Below are positions 63,718-64,000 of a DNA stretch of 64,000 nt, one piece after another (position 1 is the stretch's first letter; each line of letters opens with the position of its first letter). Made by a program: the position numbers and the translations under genes. The notes below the pieces were generated by a model. The model saw only the letters and a program-made list of their open reading frames with translations, had not been told where the DNA came from and did not search any database. The DNA is from [Borrelia] tanukii (GTDB taxonomy: Bacteria; Spirochaetota; Spirochaetia; Borreliales; Borreliaceae), in contig NZ_CP124038.1 of assembly GCF_030436345.1 (NCBI RefSeq), forward strand, positions 248,001 through 312,000. Direction: 5' to 3'.

Positions 63718-64000
63718 CTAAATGTAATTTAAAATTCTCTCCAGCCTATTGAACCTTGAGCCCTTAATTACAATAAAAACCGAAGGTTCCAAGCTTTTTA
63801 AAAAAAAATTAATAAATTTATCAAACTCACTAAAATAATGTAAATACTTTTCAACTAAATTCTCAGAATCTCTAACATCTAAAAATTCTTTGCCAATTAG
63901 AAAAATTTTGTCAAAATTCATTGAAATAGCTTCTTGAATTAAATCTTTGTGAGTTTTGTATGCAAATTCTCCAAGCTCTTTAAAAGACCCAAGAACTATA
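63718..64000 (-). CDS. murF: UDP-MurNAc-tripeptide D-Ala-D-Ala ligase MurF, C-terminal part
   Basis: Only the last 93 or so residues are in the window; the gene runs off the right edge. The visible part begins VLGSFKELGEFAYKTHKDL, matching the MurF C-terminal block (VLGDMLELGE ... H), and later has VFIVIKGSRFNRLERIL, matching the family's LLKGSR motif. It adds D-Ala-D-Ala to the muropeptide just before MraY acts. The frame stays open to base 64000. B31 counterpart BB0304. Confidence 0.93.
   Translation of the reverse strand, partial: IVLGSFKELGEFAYKTHKDLIQEAISMNFDKIFLIGKEFLDVRDSENLVEKYLHYFSEFDKFINFFLKSLEPSVFIVIKGSRFNRLERILNYI

Noticed and set aside
1..64000. Mobile elements, prophage, CRISPR array or horizontally acquired island
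   Set aside because: All long ORFs fit conserved chromosomal genes in uniform AT-rich composition; no transposase, integrase, Cas gene or spaced repeat array was seen.

Overview
The window is very AT-rich. Its gene content and order are those of a Lyme-group spirochete chromosome (Borrelia/Borreliella burgdorferi sensu lato). The main evidence is a single large flagellar operon carrying flbB and a FlgE hook protein with the spirochete cross-link residues Lys165 and Cys178, plus the order dprA-hslV-hslU-flgB...flhG-fapA. From memory the order matches loci BB0243 to BB0304 of strain B31; BB numbers below are recalled, not looked up. The exact species cannot be fixed from the sequence alone. Genes are packed tightly and no gene-free stretch exceeds about 275 bases.

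Layout. (1) 1-1125: the 3' end of glpD on the + strand, apparently frameshifted near its C-terminus, then a bidirectional hairpin. (2) 1164-3225 (-): a likely envelope-shape module of a YaaR-family protein, a bactofilin and a membrane-anchored M23 peptidase. (3) 3421-12272 (+): rdgB, pepF, phosphatidylcholine synthase, dedA, a tRNA-Leu(GAG) with a consensus promoter, leuS, and an MMPL/RND-type membrane protein. (4) 12276-14696 (-): lon. (5) 14971-18258 (+): recJ, an M23 peptidase and rpsU. (6) 18296-24639 (-): ftsK, uppP, a lytic transglycosylase and an acidic tail-anchored protein. (7) 24842-28052: a TPR protein (+), a LysM/M23 peptidase (-) and signal peptidase I (+). (8) 28076-54728 (-): the flagellar operon from flgB to a lid-less Hsp70. 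(9) 54761-64000 (-): hslU, hslV, dprA, a TPR lipoprotein, then ftsZ, ftsA, ftsQ, ftsW, mraY and the end of murF.

How the genes fit together. Much of the window concerns building a cell wall with flagella inside the periplasm. It holds lipid II synthesis and recycling (murF, mraY, uppP), division (ftsZ, ftsA, ftsQ, ftsW, ftsK), wall remodelling (three M23 proteins, Slt, bactofilin), and nearly the whole flagellar basal body, export gate, switch, stator and hook. The flagellar gene order closely follows the Bacillus fla/che operon, including upstream dprA/hslVU and a SwrB-like gene at the far end, but chemotaxis genes are absent here. All genes look like typical chromosomal core genes; I see no mobile element, prophage, CRISPR array or replication origin. 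The least explained items are the inverted repeats inside the LysM/M23 gene, a FliF-like tail on a small membrane protein beside flhG, and the high share of TTG/GTG starts in the flagellar operon.
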